In this document: one piece after another, positions 12,926 to 25,774 of the stretch
Numbering within the stretch: position 1 is the first letter of the stretch
Layout: every line of letters starts with the position of its first letter
Source of the DNA: Ahaetulla prasina
Taxonomy: Eukaryota > Chordata > Lepidosauria > Squamata > Colubridae
Assembly (NCBI RefSeq): GCF_028640845.1
Contig: NC_080540.1
Location: forward strand, 228,950,794 to 229,014,793
Direction of reading: 5' to 3'
DNA: 64,000 bases
The notes under the pieces: model-generated
Seen by the model: only the letters and a program-made list of their open reading frames with translations
What the model was told of the DNA's origin: nothing
Database searches by the model: none
Position numbers and translations under genes: made by a program

Positions 12926-13142
12926 GAGAGTCAGCTTGAGGTACCAGGCTAAATACTAGGAGACTTAGAGTTCTAGTCCTGCTTTAGGCAGAAAGCCAGC
13001 TAAGTGACTTTGGCCCAATCTCTTTCTCTCAGCCCTGGGAAAGAGGCCATGGTACCACTTGAAATCTTGTCAAAACTGCAGGGACTAGTCTACGAAGTTG
13101 TCAGGAGTTGAAAACTGATTTGAACCGAACCGAACCAAACCA
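12926..13142 (+). mobile_element. tRNA-derived SINE with BovB-like tail
   Basis: It contains GGTACCAGGCTAAA, TTCTAGTCCTGC (B-box-like) and AAGCCAGCTAAGTGACTTTG. Its 3' part, CTGCAGGGACT ending in GAACCGAACC, resembles the BovB-related tail of Sauria-type SINEs. Minus-strand relatives lie at 20885, 28200 and 30835. Confidence 0.65.
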
Positions 13143-13794
13143 TAGCAACAACAGAACCACACACTTTTCTTAATAATAAAAGTCGCAATAAATGCAAACT
13201 ATATTCACCATTAACTTTATTATATTTTTATTGTAAGTAATGGACCCTGGTGCCTAGACTAAGAATACCAATCCACATTCAAGAATCCACAAAGCATCTT
13301 TAAGAATAATTGATTTTTCTACTGTAGATACATGGACTCCACCATACTGAACTTACAGAAATAAGGAAGTAATTCATATCCTTACATGCTATCTAATTTC
13401 AGCCAAGGTCTAAATGAGGAAGAACAAGCTGAAATTAAATCCAGGTGAAACAGAGATGTTGTTGGGAAACAGAAAAGTAGAATCTGCCTAGAAAGAACAG
13501 ATTCACAATTTGACAGTGTTTCCTGACTCTTGGCTGTCAGTGGATTTGCAAGTGGTAATTGTGGTGAGGAGTGTGTTTGCACAACCTGTGACCTTTCTGA
13601 ACTGTCAAACGTGGCAGTAATTATCCACAATTGGTTACAATCCTTTTTGACTAATGCAATGTGCTGTATGTGAAGCTAGAAGTCGCAACTGGGGAAAAAT
13701 GTCACAGCTATTACCTGGCTCAAGCTTGGTTGTGGGTCCAGGCTTAGGGCTTGAACTATAAAAATCACTTGAGTTTTTTCAAAAATAAATTGTA

Positions 13795-13883
13795 CAAGCA
13801 GGAGTGGGTTGGTATAAGACTCCTGCCTTGGACAGGGGGTTGGACTAGAAGCCCTCCAAGATCCCTTCTAGCCCTATGATTCT
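13795..13883 (+). mobile_element. CR1 LINE 3' end
   Basis: A short 3' fragment with the CR1 signature GGGGGTTGGACTAGAAG, CCTCCAAGATCCCTTC and CCCTATGATTCTA. Confidence 0.75.
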
Positions 13884-13954
13884 AAGCAAGAACTGTGTTT
13901 CTTGACTGTATTAATATTCCTGGCAACAATTCTACTTGGAATCCATCTTGTATT

Positions 13955-14056
13955 GTTTTAAATTTGTTTTTACATTTTGTGATGTACACCACCTAGAGTC
14001 ACTTTTGAGATGGGCAGTTATATAAATACAATACAGTACAGTTTAATAAAATAAAA
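13955..14056 (+). mobile_element. LINE 3' tail remnant
   Basis: GTACACCACCTAGAGTCAC, GAGATGGGCAGTTATATAAA and an A-rich end resemble the terminal hairpin and tail of reptile L2/CR1-group LINEs. It is strongly diverged. Confidence 0.4.
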
Positions 14057-14475
14057 AATGCAAGTAAAAAAATCCTCCTCTCTAGGAGTCTCAGGACAGC
14101 AAAAACGTCACTTCATGTCCAACCAGAAAATGGGTCGTTTTTGCCCTCTGGAGAGCCTCTGGGGGGTGGGGAATGCTGTTTTCACCCTCCCCAGACTCAT
14201 AGAGAGGCTCTGAAGCCAGGTGAGACAGAAAAACAGGTATTGACTTGTTTTGTGTTTCCCCCTCTTCTTTTGTCAAGTAAGCCCTGATTTTTTCCTTCTA
14301 GCCAATCAGCTAGAAGGAAGGAGGCAGCGAATAGATTGGGGTTGGGGCCAGGCAGAGGTAGTATTTATGATTTCTCCAAACTACTCAAAATTTCCACTAC
14401 TGGTTCGCAAGAACTGGGGAGAACCCATAGCAACCCACCACTGGCTCAACTGTGGTCACAAGTTGAGGTCTACTG

Positions 14476-14747
14476 CAGTGGTGGGTTTCAAAAATTTTTA
14501 CTTCTTGTTCTGTGGGCATGGCTTGGTAGGCATGGCATGGCTTGGTGGGCGTGACATGGCATGGCAGATGTGGCAGTGGAAGGTTACTGCAAAATCCCCA
14601 TTTCCTCCCAATCAGCTGGGACTTGGGAGTCAGAGAATGGATGGGGGCGGGGCCAGTCAGAATTTTTACTACCGGTTCTCCAAACTACTCAAAATTTCCA
14701 CTATCGGTTCTCTAGAACTGGTCAGAACCTGCTGAAACCCATCTCTG
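14476..14747. mobile_element. hAT MITE, CAGTGGTGGGTTTC family
   Basis: It starts CAGTGGTGGGTTTCAAA and ends GAAACCCATCTCTG. It is flanked by an exact 8-bp duplication GTCTACTG (14468-14475 and 14748-14755). The interior holds ACCGGTTCTCCAAACTACTC and a GGGGCGGGGCCAGTCAG block. Relatives are at 16283 and 27696. Confidence 0.9.
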
Positions 14748-15604
14748 GTCTACTGTATGTGACTTTCACAGCCTTCTTAATACCTTCCTTTTCCTATTTT
14801 TGTTTAGCTTCTACAATCATTGAAGGTCTTGGTTTCAAGCATGCCATTTTCAACTGGCCTGCTTGAGCAATTTTCTCAGTGCCTACATTTCCCTACCTCC
14901 CCTTAACCATCCCACCAATGATGTCCACGGCTTCATGTGTGGCATTTTCTACCAAGCTGCCTGATCTTTCCAATGCCTTACTTTCCCTTCTTCCCCTTAG
15001 CTGTTCTCCAAGCCAGCCTCATGAGAAAAAAATGCCAGCGGAAAACTAACTTTTAGAATGAAATCATCAATGGACCACCACCATACAAAGAACAGACTAA
15101 CTTGAGTGAACTGCTGTTAAGTCAATGGCCTGGAAAATATAATATGCTTCCAGAGATGTGAGAAACCACTAAGACAGTCATGCTTGAAAAGCAAAATGTT
15201 ATTTGTATTTACATTTTAAGACCATTAGATTCTTTAATGTGAAGCAATATTTTAAAGATTTAAGTTCTGAAAAGGTATAGTTCATTTGTTAAATCTTTTT
15301 CACATTCTTATGTTCTTTCAGCTGAGAATCTATATTAAGGTTGCAAACTTATTTTCCCTTCCCTGAAAGTAAGCCTTAATAAATCCAACAAAATTTGTTC
15401 CTAAGTCAACATTTATAAGCAAAATTGTGCTAAAAGGAAAATCCTTACCAGTTCAAACTAAGGAATATAATAAAGAGCAGTAATGGTAAGGATTTCTTTT
15501 CCAGATAAAACAGCTATACCATGATCATGCTTTGAGGAGCAACCTTATGTACAGGTACATACTGTACATGGAAAGGTATGTGAATTTAAAAACAGAAGTT
15601 CTTT

Positions 15605-15875
15605 TTTTTTTAATTTGCATTTATATCCCACCCTTCTCCGAAGACTCAGGGCGGCTTACACTATGTTAGCAATAGTCTTCATCCTATTTGTATATTTATA
15701 TACAAAGTCAACTTATTGCCCCCAACAATCTGGGTCCTCATTTTACCTACCTTATAAAGGATGGAAGGCTGAGTCAACCTTGGGCCTGGTGGGACTAAAA
15801 CCTGCAGTAATTGCAAGCAGCTGCTGTTAATAACAGACTGAGCAGATTAGCAGTCTGAGCCACAGAGGCCCCTAT
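15605..15875 (-). mobile_element. SINE with an L2-type 3' tail
   Basis: On the minus strand the body matches the family-A SINE (see 19965-20205), including GGTAAAATGAGGACCCAGAT. Its 3' end, seen on the plus strand as TATCCCACCCTTCTCCGAAG followed by ACTCAGGGCGGC, matches the terminal hairpin of the L2/CR1-group LINE at 40266-45087. A shared tail suggests the SINE is mobilised by that LINE. Confidence 0.6.
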
Positions 15876-15890
15876 TTTTAACTGGAATGC

Positions 15891-16090
15891 AGAATAGAAT
15901 AGAATAGAATAGAACAGAATTTTTTATTGGCCAAGTGTGATTGGACACACAAGGAATTTGTCTTGGTGCATATGCTCTCAGTGTACATAAAAGAAAAGAT
16001 ACCTTCATCAAGGTACAACATTTACAACACTAATGCTGGTCATAGGGTACAAATTTAACACATAATGATACAACACTTAATGATAATCAT
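15891..16090 (-). mobile_element. AATAG-tailed LINE (CR1-L3-like), 3' UTR only
   Basis: AGAAT units (15891-15920) are followed by TTGGCCAAGTGTGATTGGAC and GTACATAAAAGAAAAGATAC. This matches the 3' end of the longer copy at 60890-61685. Everything upstream of the 3' UTR is missing. Confidence 0.7.
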
Positions 16091-16282
16091 AGAGTACAAA
16101 TACAAAATAATATACAGTATTTTGTATTTGTACAAAAATATTTGTATACAAATAAAAAAAGCCAGACAAATATTATCTCCCTAATGCTCAACTACTTGAG
16201 AGAGCTTCTGCATCTTGAGAGAAGAAGCCTAAGTTAATTAAACCAAGTTTTCATGAAAATTTTAAAAAAAATTCAGTATATC

Positions 16283-16589
16283 CAGTGGTGGGATTCAAAA
16301 TTTCTTACTACTGGTTCTGTGGGCGTAGCATGGCTTGGTGGGCATAGCAGGAGAAGGATACTGTAAAATCTCCATTCCCTCCCCACTCCAGGGGAAAGAT
16401 ACTGTAAAATCTCCATTTCTTCCCCACTCCAGGGGGCAGTTACTGCAAAATCCCCATTTCCTCCCGATCAGCTGGGGATAGATGGGGGCAGGGCCAATCA
16501 GAGGTGGTATTTACTGGTTCTCCAAACTACTGAAAATTTCCGCTACCGGTTCTCCAGAACTGGTCAGAACCTGCTGAATACCACCTCTG
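16283..16589. mobile_element. hAT MITE, CAGTGGTGGGTTTC family
   Basis: It starts CAGTGGTGGGATTCAAA and ends ACCACCTCTG, with 8-bp flanks AGTATATC and GGTATATC (7 of 8 match). A block TACTGTAAAATCTCCATT with CTCCAGGGG is repeated internally about 50 bp apart. Confidence 0.85.
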
Positions 16590-17901
16590 GGTATATCCAA
16601 AACTAAGTATATCTTCATAAAAAAAGAAGTCAGATTGCAGTAAGGCAAATAGGGGTTTTTGTATGATCCCATGTTGGCGACTGGTCATGTAACAGAACTG
16701 ATCAAGTGTAATTTCCAGTCAATGGTCAGCCTTAAATGGAAATTCTTGAAATTCTTAATTCTAACACAGAACTGGATTGTGAAGACTAATGGCTAGTTTT
16801 CAGAATACCAGAAGTTAGTTTGTTTGTTTTTCTGCCAAAGATTAACCTGGCTATTGGGTTGAAATTATAGGCGCTTTTAATTTTGGAATCTAGACCTCTG
16901 GAAAAAAGACTGTCTTTAGTTTAATCTTTTATAAATAATCTCTGTAAACTATCATGTTAAAAAAAAAAAGACAAAACAGAAAATAAGTTTTACATTTCTC
17001 TCTTTTGAATTTTGCATTAAGACGGCTACCAGGAGCTAATTAAATGGAATCCAAATCCTTACAGAAAGATTGATGCATTTAATACACTAATAAGGAAAAT
17101 TAGATAAATTAAAAAAAGGATATCATACATGCTGTGAGTTAGTACAGATGAACAAAAACAAAAGTATTTTTTTTATTTGGATCCAAACGAAAAGGAAAGA
17201 TATGTATTTAAGGGGACAGTGATGTATTTCAGAAAAGCATAATAGGTTTGGGAAAGTGCTTCAGGTGTTTCTACATATTATCCTAGTTATTCCAAACCCG
17301 AATTTCTACTTTACTAGTAGAAATAATGATTTCATTCAGTGCCAGACATGGTTATGCTATTCCAATGTTTCAATGGTCAACGTAGTCATAGTCTACTTAC
17401 TAAGATATGTATTATCTGTCAAGAAGGGAGTTTCCCACTTTTACTTTAAGTTCTGGTTAACCTAGATTCAAAGTCCAAGAATGCTTAAATTCATTTTTGC
17501 TAACTGAACCCAGTAGTTATATATGCATGCTATTTACATAATAAGAAGTAATGGCAGGGATTCGCTGAGGACTGTGCACACTTTCAAAAACAATTTCAGA
17601 GTTCACATGAGCATAACATCTACTATGAATCAAGACAGTCTTTATTTTTTCAGATTTCTGTAAAACCTTTAAAAAGGCACTGTTGCTTTAAAAGTTGTCT
17701 CAACTTTAACGAGTGGATTCCTTGAGGCATCATCCTCTTTTCAGGCTTGGAGAGAGAAAAGGGTCAGGCTGTTTTAATGAAGAGCAGAGAAGTTCTTTTG
17801 CTTCCATGTGGTCCGAAGTACAACTTTCAAATCATTTTCAAAGTATGTAAATTTCTAAATCACATCTGCAAATAGCATCCAGCTGTGAAAATACATACAT
17901 A

Positions 17902-18684
17902 TGGATAGTTCTCGACTTAAAGCCCCAAAGTTGTGTTGCTAAGTGAGACAGTCGTTAAGCGAACTTTGCCCCATTATACATGTGGGCAAACAACTGTGGT
18001 TTCTTGCCAAAGTTGTTAGGTGAATCACTGCAGTTGTTAAGTTAGTAACACAGTTGTTAAGTGAATCAGAAGATCGCAGAAGGATCGCATGATCCTGGGT
18101 CACTGCAACCGTTATGAGTCAATTGCCAAGCAGCTGAATTTTGGTCACGTGACCATGGGGATGCTGCAATGGTCACGAATGTGAAAAATTCCGATAGCCT
18201 CCCATCGACCTGTGCGCTCCCACAGGGAGGGTCTCCTTAGGGTGCCGTCAGCCAAACAATGTCGGCTGGCGACCCCCAGGGGGAGAACTTTCTCTGTGGG
18301 GGCTCCTACCCTCTGGAACAACCTTCCTCTGGGGTTACGATCACTCCCCGACCTCCGAGCCTTCCAACGCGAGCTCAAGACCCTCTTGTTTCATCGCGCA
18401 GGGTTGGCCTAATTGTGTTATGGTTTTTAATTGGGATTTTATTATCGTTTTTAACAGTTTTAATGTGAGCCAAAATTTAATTAGATTTTTATAGTGTTTT
18501 TAATTACTATGAATATTGTTTTATATTTGGCTGTAAACCGCCCTGAGTCCTTCGGTGAGAAGGGCGGTATAGAAATTTAATAAAATAAATAAATAAATAA
18601 AATGGTCATAAGTCACTTTTTTTTCCAGTGCCGTTGTAACTTTGAATGGTTACTAAATGAACTGTTCTAAGTCAAGGACTACCT
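17902..18684 (+). mobile_element. TA-target MITE split by an L2 insertion
   Basis: The left part (to about 18187) and right part (from about 18603) join into one copy of the family at 9660. The left part reaches CTGCAATGGTCAC and GTGAAAAA; the right part resumes at TGGTCATAAGTCAC and ends AAGGACTACCTATA. The nested LINE is therefore younger than the MITE. Confidence 0.8.
18188..18602 (+). mobile_element. L2/CR1-group LINE, 3' end only
   Basis: A 5'-truncated copy with the C-terminal codons of ORF2 (RPVRSHREGLLRVPSA, FSVGAPTLWN), the 3' UTR, the hairpin CGCCCTGAGTCC with GGGCGG, and an (AAATA)n tail. It closely matches the 3' end of the LINE at 40266-45087. Confidence 0.9.
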
Positions 18685-19964
18685 ATACTGGCTGCTGCTA
18701 AAATAGTGGCCTAAGATTCAGTTTACTACTTCTTCCACAATATGAAGTGTTCCTCCGTCTTGAAACCTCTATCCTTTTTATTCACCAATCTCACTATAAT
18801 TAGTAACTGGACATGGAACAGATATTTTCAGTCACTGCCCCTATTTGCCCTAACATGTCCTTGTTTCCGTATCTAATACTTCATTCACATCGTTTTTTGA
18901 TGCTTTTGACCACCAATTCTTTTCATTAACATCTAAACATCTAAAATAAGCACAACATGACAGATTTCTGGCACAATTCCCAACAGTCCTTTATTCTTGG
19001 CGTTCAAAGCAATGTAAGAGATATAAATGGAGGGATTATAACATACATTTGCAGTTCACCCATTTATTTGTAGTTAGGGAGAAGATTAAGTTGTGTCAAA
19101 GCAAGAAGTATAAATGAAGAAAGGTATAAAACGCATTTCATCTGATCGATCTTTTCCCCAAACTTCATTTTTTTTAAAATGATTTACCTTTACAAAAAAA
19201 AGGAGCGTGGAAGAAAAGTATCTCTTCCACTCTCTCCCCTTTTAATAAGGAACTTGACTCAAAATTCCTATTGTGATTAAAAAAAACCCCACCACACTAG
19301 AGATGTGAGCACAGGATTCTAACAAATTTGTCTGGAAGTAAGTCCCAGTGAACACAGAATCTGTTTTTGCAGGGGGTGAAAATATAGATGTACTTATTCT
19401 ATAAGAGCGACACCCAAGTATACATTCTTTCAGAGTAAGTCCCTTTGAGCATAATAGATTTTATCTCGGTAAACATTAAATGTACATGTCAGAAACCCCC
19501 AGAGCTTTCTTTCCTGACCTCAGGGCTGACCTCAAACCATCAATGTAGTAGTTTAAGGGGCCTCTTAATTATGAGTGGCCTACTGGCTTGTTGAAGAACT
19601 TTGAAGCATTCTTAAAACCTAGTTAATGTCTTCCTTAATGAAAGGACACACAAAGGACAAAATATGGACTGTCTTTGTTCTCAAATAGGTACCTGAAAAA
19701 ATGTCATGAAATTGGGCCCAATGAGGCCTACAAAACCATGGGAAAATGGGAATCTATATACAAGGACATTAAATCCTGTGAGGGTTTGTTTTGATTTTTG
19801 TTCCGTGCTGAATGCTCAGCTTAGGATGCTGGCTTTAGAATCAAGCTCTAAGTTTGTTAACCCGATCGTGGTGCTTTTATTCAAATACCATGTTTTCTCT
19901 TGATTATCCCAATCTTGGGCTTGTAATCTAGCACCACATATTCCAAAATTGCTTGGGCCTGGTG

Positions 19965-20205
19965 GTGGCACACAGCCATGGTGGCACAGTGATTAGAATG
20001 CAGTACTGCAGGCTAATTCACTGCTTACTCCAGGAGTTCGATCCTGACTGGCTCAAGGTTGATTCAGCCTTCCATCCTTCCAAGGTTGGTAAAATGTGGA
20101 CCCAGAATGTTGGGGGCAATATGCTGATTCTGTAAACCACTTAGAGAGGGCTGCAAAGCACTATGAAGCGGTATATAAGTCTAAGTACTATTGCTATTGC
20201 CTAGT
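19965..20205 (+). mobile_element. tRNA-derived SINE (family A)
   Basis: The head GGCACAGTGATTAGAATGC and GAGTTCGATCC correspond to A- and B-box-like polymerase III promoter blocks. The body has AAGGTTGATTCAGCC, GTTGGGGGCAATATGCTG and the terminal GTATATAAGTCTAAGTAC, then (TATTGC). Minus-strand relatives are at 15605, 36406 and 62962. Confidence 0.8.
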
Positions 20206-20884
20206 CACCTCAGTTAAGGGAAAACTTCATCAGATACAGATGAAACTACACTTCAGGTGAGTAATGGCATCTCTCCACTCAGATTGTTATCTGCCAAGAT
20301 GGATAAAGAGAGGAGATAGAAGGCTGGAGATCCATGTGATTCGACAGATCCATGTACACTACATGGTCATTTTCATCTTTCAATGGGACTTTTGTGGGTT
20401 CAAACCTTCTACGTGGACATGAATTCACAAATGAATTCTTCACTTTAGGTGACTATATTCAGCACATTGCTTTAAAAGACAAGGTCCTCTTCCTCAGTGG
20501 TAAAAGGAAAGGATATCTAGAAGCTCTTCCTTAAACTCCCAGACCAGAAAGATGCAGATGTTATATCATGTGTAACATTTTCTGTAACTTCTATGAGTTT
20601 GTGAGTTCAATTCCCAGTAGGGGGTCTGAACCCCCATAGAACAGTATCTGGTTAGATGCATCTGAAGGGTTTCGGTAGTCAGTGTAGCTACAAAACATCA
20701 CTCAGGATATAAACTGTGTGTAAGAATAGAGAAAGTTTTCCTCCCTCCCACCTTCAAAATCAATAGAAGTCATGGAAAATCCCATACACTGAACAAGACA
20801 CAATATAATATCTGTAGGTGTCTGCTCTGAGAGCTTATGGGATGGTATATATACCATTCTGAGAGCTTCTTCTAAGAACTTGGA

Positions 20885-20992
20885 GAGAATGATTGGTCCA
20901 AAGTTACCCAGCTGGCTTTGAGCCTATGGCTGAACTACAATCTCCCAGTTTCAAGCCTGTTGCCTTTAACCACTACACCAAACTGTCTTGTA
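20885..20992 (-). mobile_element. tRNA-derived SINE fragment (family B)
   Basis: The plus strand reads TGGTCCAAAGTTACCCAGC and ends AACCACTACACCAAACTG, the reverse complement of the head of the SINE at 12926-13142. Confidence 0.6.
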
Positions 20993-21423
20993 ACTTCTAA
21001 TTAGAGAATGGAACAAGTGGAAATTGGTTCAGAAGTGGTTTGAGAATGACAAAGAGCAGTTTCTTCTCCATCACACAATGCTAGGCTAGCTTGAATGGTA
21101 GACTTATATTTGGAACAATGACTTTCCTAGTTTAAGTATCTCCAACCAAGACTGTTTTCAAAATTTTGAGATTTTAGCGGGGTTATTTAGTGAGCGTCCT
21201 AGAAAAGCAGAGGAAGCCACCTTAAAATCCTGCATTAAATAGAGGAGAAACAAAGATTGTCTGTCTTCAATCAATGTCATTTTAGAACTTGCACTGCTTG
21301 TTTGTGATTCACAGAACTTTACATTAGCAATAAATGTATTAGTCTTTAAAGTGCCACAAGATTCTTCATGATTTTTGACACAAAACATTAAGGGCCTGCA
21401 AAATCTCTCCAATTGTAGTTATG

Positions 21424-21769
21424 TATATCCTCAACTTACAACAGTTAGTTGAGTGACATTTAGTGATCATTCAAAGTTACTACAGCACTAAAAAAAGTGA
21501 CATGACCATTTTTCACACTTGTGACCATTGTAGCATCCCTGCAGTCATGTGATTTACATTTGGATGCTTGACAATGCTTGAGACCGTCTGAGAAGCAAAG
21601 TAAATGGAGAAGACAGATTCACTTAACAATTGTGTGTGACTAATTAAACAATTGCAATAGTTCACTTAACAAATGTGGAAAGTCATAAAATGGGGCAAAA
21701 CTCAACACATTTCTCACTTAGCAACATAAATTCTGGGCTCAATTGTAGTCGTAAGTCATGGACGACCTG
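21424..21769 (-). mobile_element. TA-target MITE, diverged copy
   Basis: It reads as the complement of the family at 9660: starts TATCCTCAACTTACAAC, includes AGATTCACTTAACAATTG, and ends CATGGACGACCTG. Confidence 0.75.
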
Positions 21770-22079
21770 TACTCGAAAGTATCTCCCCCATCAAAAATAA
21801 ACAACATACTAGAGATAGGAATTTGATATATACAGATTTTTAAAATGACACCTCTGCCTCCCAAAAATCAGATAACCTGAAGTAGATAGGCAGGAAAAAA
21901 AAAGAAATACTGGCAAGATTTAGAAAATAGCAGCTTTGGCATTTGCATGCCTGATCTACCTCAACAGGTCTAGAGGGAAAGAAATATAATTTATTATAGC
22001 TCATTTGGCTCAGCAACAATTGCTTTCTCCGAAAGGAAGAGAGAACAATATAATTGAACATAAGTGCCCTCTTGAGTGG

Positions 22080-22420
22080 ATAAGCCTCTGACCGCCTGAG
22101 GCGAGAGCTAGTACTGATGTACTACATGGCATTACAAGAGTGCTGGGTGCTATAGCTAGCAATTATCCTGGTATTTAACCAAATCTATCGCTCATCAGCA
22201 AAGCGTTTAGTGCAGTAGTCAGAGCGAGACAAGCTGACATGGAGCACAGTTACTTAACTGTCCCCTGCAGCGATTATGCTGTTCCTTTCCGCAGCTCAAG
22301 AGTCATGTCAAATTAAACAACAACACATTGACTTTTCACTTGTAGAAACATTACCAGGTGATTGACAGCTCTGGGATGCTGTAAGGGAGGGGTTGTCTCC
22401 CATCACATCAAACAGAGGTT
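22080..22420. promoter_or_regulatory. Candidate conserved non-coding element
   Basis: Complex, repeat-free sequence inside a repeat-rich intron. It contains TGATTGACAG at 22359-22368, the PBX-MEIS/PKNOX composite site known from developmental enhancers. Conservation cannot be judged from one sequence, so this is a suggestion only. Confidence 0.2.
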
Positions 22421-23082
22421 CCTTATTTGTCAGGCAGCTTTGCTCTCTTTTCACCCCCCCCACCCTAACTAGCTTATTTTCTCATGCATGGTTTTCACTC
22501 CCCCTTCAGTTTGCTTATCTCTGATGGGCTCTTTGTAATCAAGGGCTATTTTCTTGCTGAAGGAGGAACAAAAGTGAAAGTTTGAGTCCCAGAGGTGTCA
22601 CTTTTCCTCATCAATCCAAATTACAATGGCAAAAAAAACCAAACTATTCAAAGCTGCAACCATTAAAGAAATAGAAAACTAGCAAAGTTAAATTATTAAG
22701 AGAGATATAACATTAATTTATTGTTCTGTGTACTTTCCTACATAGATGTAATACAATGCTATCTACCCTTTATTGATGGGCATTTTTCTAGTATTTATGT
22801 TAGACAACTTTCTACTTCCATGGTCACACAAACTTCAGCTATAGCAACGTTTCCCCACACCAAGTTTCCATAAACGCTAATGAATCACAAACTGTTTCAA
22901 AACCTCCAGCAAGTCTCAGGATTGCTATTGGCAACAGTTGCTGAAATGCCAAGCAAATAATTCATCTACTTTAATATAAACTCTAATTTGTAGTAGCTTA
23001 CCTGTAATTGCGCCCTTACTTGCTATCTGTTTTGTGAAGGTTGATACATACCCAACAGGGGTATCTTAGTCCCATTACAAGG

Positions 23083-23332
23083 CTGGGGTGAAATGCTCCC
23101 AGTTCTGACCGGTAGCGATCGTGGCCAGTGGTTTGGCGATATGGTAGCAATGGCGGAGCAAAGCTCCGCCTACCCGCCCGGGTGTCATTACTTCCTGATT
23201 TTAATCAGGAAGTAATGTGATTTTTACCTCCTGCGCATGCGTAGAAGGTCTGCGCACACATGCAAAGCGAGCGAGCGCGGGCGGCATATGCACTTCCAAA
23301 CCGGTAAGGAAGGTAAATAGATTTCACCCCTG
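23083..23332. mobile_element. hAT MITE, GGGGTGAAATGC family
   Basis: It runs from CTGGGGTGAAATGCTCCC to GATTTCACCCCTG, flanked by TTACAAGG and CTACAAGG (7 of 8 match). The interior has a short hairpin (ACTTCCTGATT, AATCAGGAAGT) and CTGCGCATGCGTAG. Confidence 0.85.
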
Positions 23333-23418
23333 CTACAAGGTATCTGTCATTTTGCTTATAATTCTCCAGAACAATTTTCTCCCAATTTGGATTACTTTGG
23401 TCTGACCTATCTAAATGT

Positions 23419-23780
23419 ATAGATAGTCCTCAACTTACAACCAGTTGCTTAGTGACTATTCAGTTACAACGAACCACCCCCCCAAAATGGGTGACCCAAA
23501 TTTTAAAGTTCCAATGGCCAGGGCCCTCCACAGTCCTACAATCACATTTTAGATACTTGGAAACTGGTCTGTATTTGCTATTTGCAGCATCCTGCAGTCA
23601 TGTGACGTGATTTACAACATTTTTTTGCTGGAAACCAGTGTTTACTTCTGGTTCTGGCGAAAAAATGCCCATGGTAGGCAATTGGTTTGCTTAACGATCA
23701 CTAAAAGATCACATGAATGGCTGAGGTCATGTGGTGACCTGCTTAAAGACCAGCATGGCTTACAATCAAAATTCTAATCA
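23419..23780 (+). mobile_element. TA-target MITE, related subfamily
   Basis: The TIR-like start GATAGTCCTCAACTTACAAC matches the family at 9660. The interior is different (CAGCATCCTGCAGTCATGTG, GGCAATTGGTTTGC). The copy at 30430-30762 shares this interior. Confidence 0.6.
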
Positions 23781-23837
23781 ATGACAGTGATAATTCTGGT
23801 TTAAGTTTAAGATTATAGAGAGCTATAAATATATGTA

Positions 23838-24203
23838 CAAGTAATCCTCAACTTACAGCCACAATCACGACCACAATTTCTGTTGCTAAGTAAAGTGAAT
23901 CGCACCCTGTTTTATGACTTTTGTGCCACAGTTGTTAAGTGAATCACACTGTCGTTAATTGAAACCAGCTTCCCACATTGACTTTGCTTGTTCGAATCCT
24001 GGTGGGAAAATCACAAATGGCGATCACATGACCTTGGGATGCTGCGACCGTCATAAATACATACCCGTTATCAAGTGCCTAATTTTGACCATGTGACTCT
24101 GGAGATGCTGCAATGGTCCAAAGTGCAAGGCCCAGTAGTAAGTCATTTTTTCAGTGCCGTTGTAATTTTGGTCGTTAAATGAATATTTCTAAGTAAAGGA
24201 TAT
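23838..24203 (+). mobile_element. TA-target MITE
   Basis: A full-length diverged copy from CAAGTAATCCTCAACTTAC to AAGTAAAGGATATA. Shared interior blocks include GTTAAGTGAATCACACTG and GATCACATGACCTTGGGATG. Confidence 0.75.
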
Positions 24204-25487
24204 AATCATCAATAATGACAATATAGTTATTATTGGCATGTGACTTATTTCTTAGAATACAAAAGCAGGAACCCAGCCAAATGTTCATCATTGGCATTCT
24301 CACTGGACCCAGAAAGATTACGTAGGCATGACAATAGCGCCAACACTTTTTTCTCACTACTACCACACTTGGCTTAAAGAGAAAGGGGTCACAAATAGAG
24401 AGGTCTGACCATAGCAACGATCATGAGTAGGGAGCACTCAGAAAGGGAAGCCATTGCAACAATCGTGTGACATGAGTGAATTCGCTCAGCCACAGTGCTC
24501 TCATGCATAGGAGGTAATGGAACTGAGTACCTCTTTCCTGTGGCTTAAAATAAATCAGTGTTTGTTGATCTACCTTCTCCCACACTCAGGGGTGAAAGCT
24601 GAAAATATTAGGAAATCTATCTTCTATATTGCTACTCTCCCTTGTTCTCTTGCCATTTTCTTTCCTCATACTTGGGTTGAGAAGACAAAGACAAAAAGTA
24701 AATTTCCACACGAAGGGCTGAGTTTGGTTTATGTGTCACTAATCTCTGGTTTCCTACTCCATACTTAAAAAGTGTTCATTTAAAATATCATTGCTTAACA
24801 GTCTTACAGACAGTGCCAGGGAAATAAAATAGGGAAATAAGAAATGTATAGTTCTCATAACACTGCTGGACTACAACTTCCATTCATTATCATTTGTCAT
24901 ACCCCATTGCACACTTGAAGGCAGAGGTTGCTTATTTGTCTATTAGAAATTTAAGACAAAAACGTAATTTCCAATGTTGGCAATTTTACATAAAATTGCA
25001 TAAATCCTTGCAACTTGCAATTAAGTATATTTTGTTAAAAAAACAAGCTAGTAGTCTTATTGGTTTTTAAAAGGGTCTAAGAATGCTTCTAGGCACGTGG
25101 TTTCCAACATTTATAGTTTTAAAAAAATTGCGTAACTCTTCTGTCTTTCCCTCCATAAACAAGACGAGATAACTAACTGTATAAATAATAACTGATAAAA
25201 GTTATAAATTAAAAGCCTCCATAATCAAATTTTCCTGATTTTTTTTCTTCTATAATGAAGAGGGTAATACGATTTAACCTCAATGCTTTGCTCAGCAAAG
25301 TATGACAATTCAACGAATGAATTCTTTTTTTATCTGAACTTTGGTGCATAGACTATAACGCTGGCATCCTAATGGAATGGCTACAATGATTGGAAAACAA
25401 TATAAACCCCTGTGTTTAAAAGTAACATGACTGAAAACTTAAGTTTTGGCAAATGTTGTCACCTAGTTCACCACACTATATGTATTG

Positions 25488-25774
25488 TATGTATGCATGT
25501 ATTTATCTATACACACACATGTATACATATATGTATACATGTATATGTATGTGTGTATATATATATATACATGTGTGTATATGTATATATGCATGTATAT
25601 ACATATTTATTTATTTATTTATTCAAAATTTTATACCGCCCTATCTCCCGAAGGACTCAGTATGTATGTATATATAGTATATAGTGTGTATGTTTTTGTG
25701 TCTGTGTATATGTATGTGTGTATATATGTATATTTGTTTCCATATACATATATACATACATATATATACATACA

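Noticed and set aside
19965..20205. A functional tRNA gene
   Set aside because: The A- and B-box-like blocks belong to a SINE. No cloverleaf with a matching acceptor stem could be drawn by eye.
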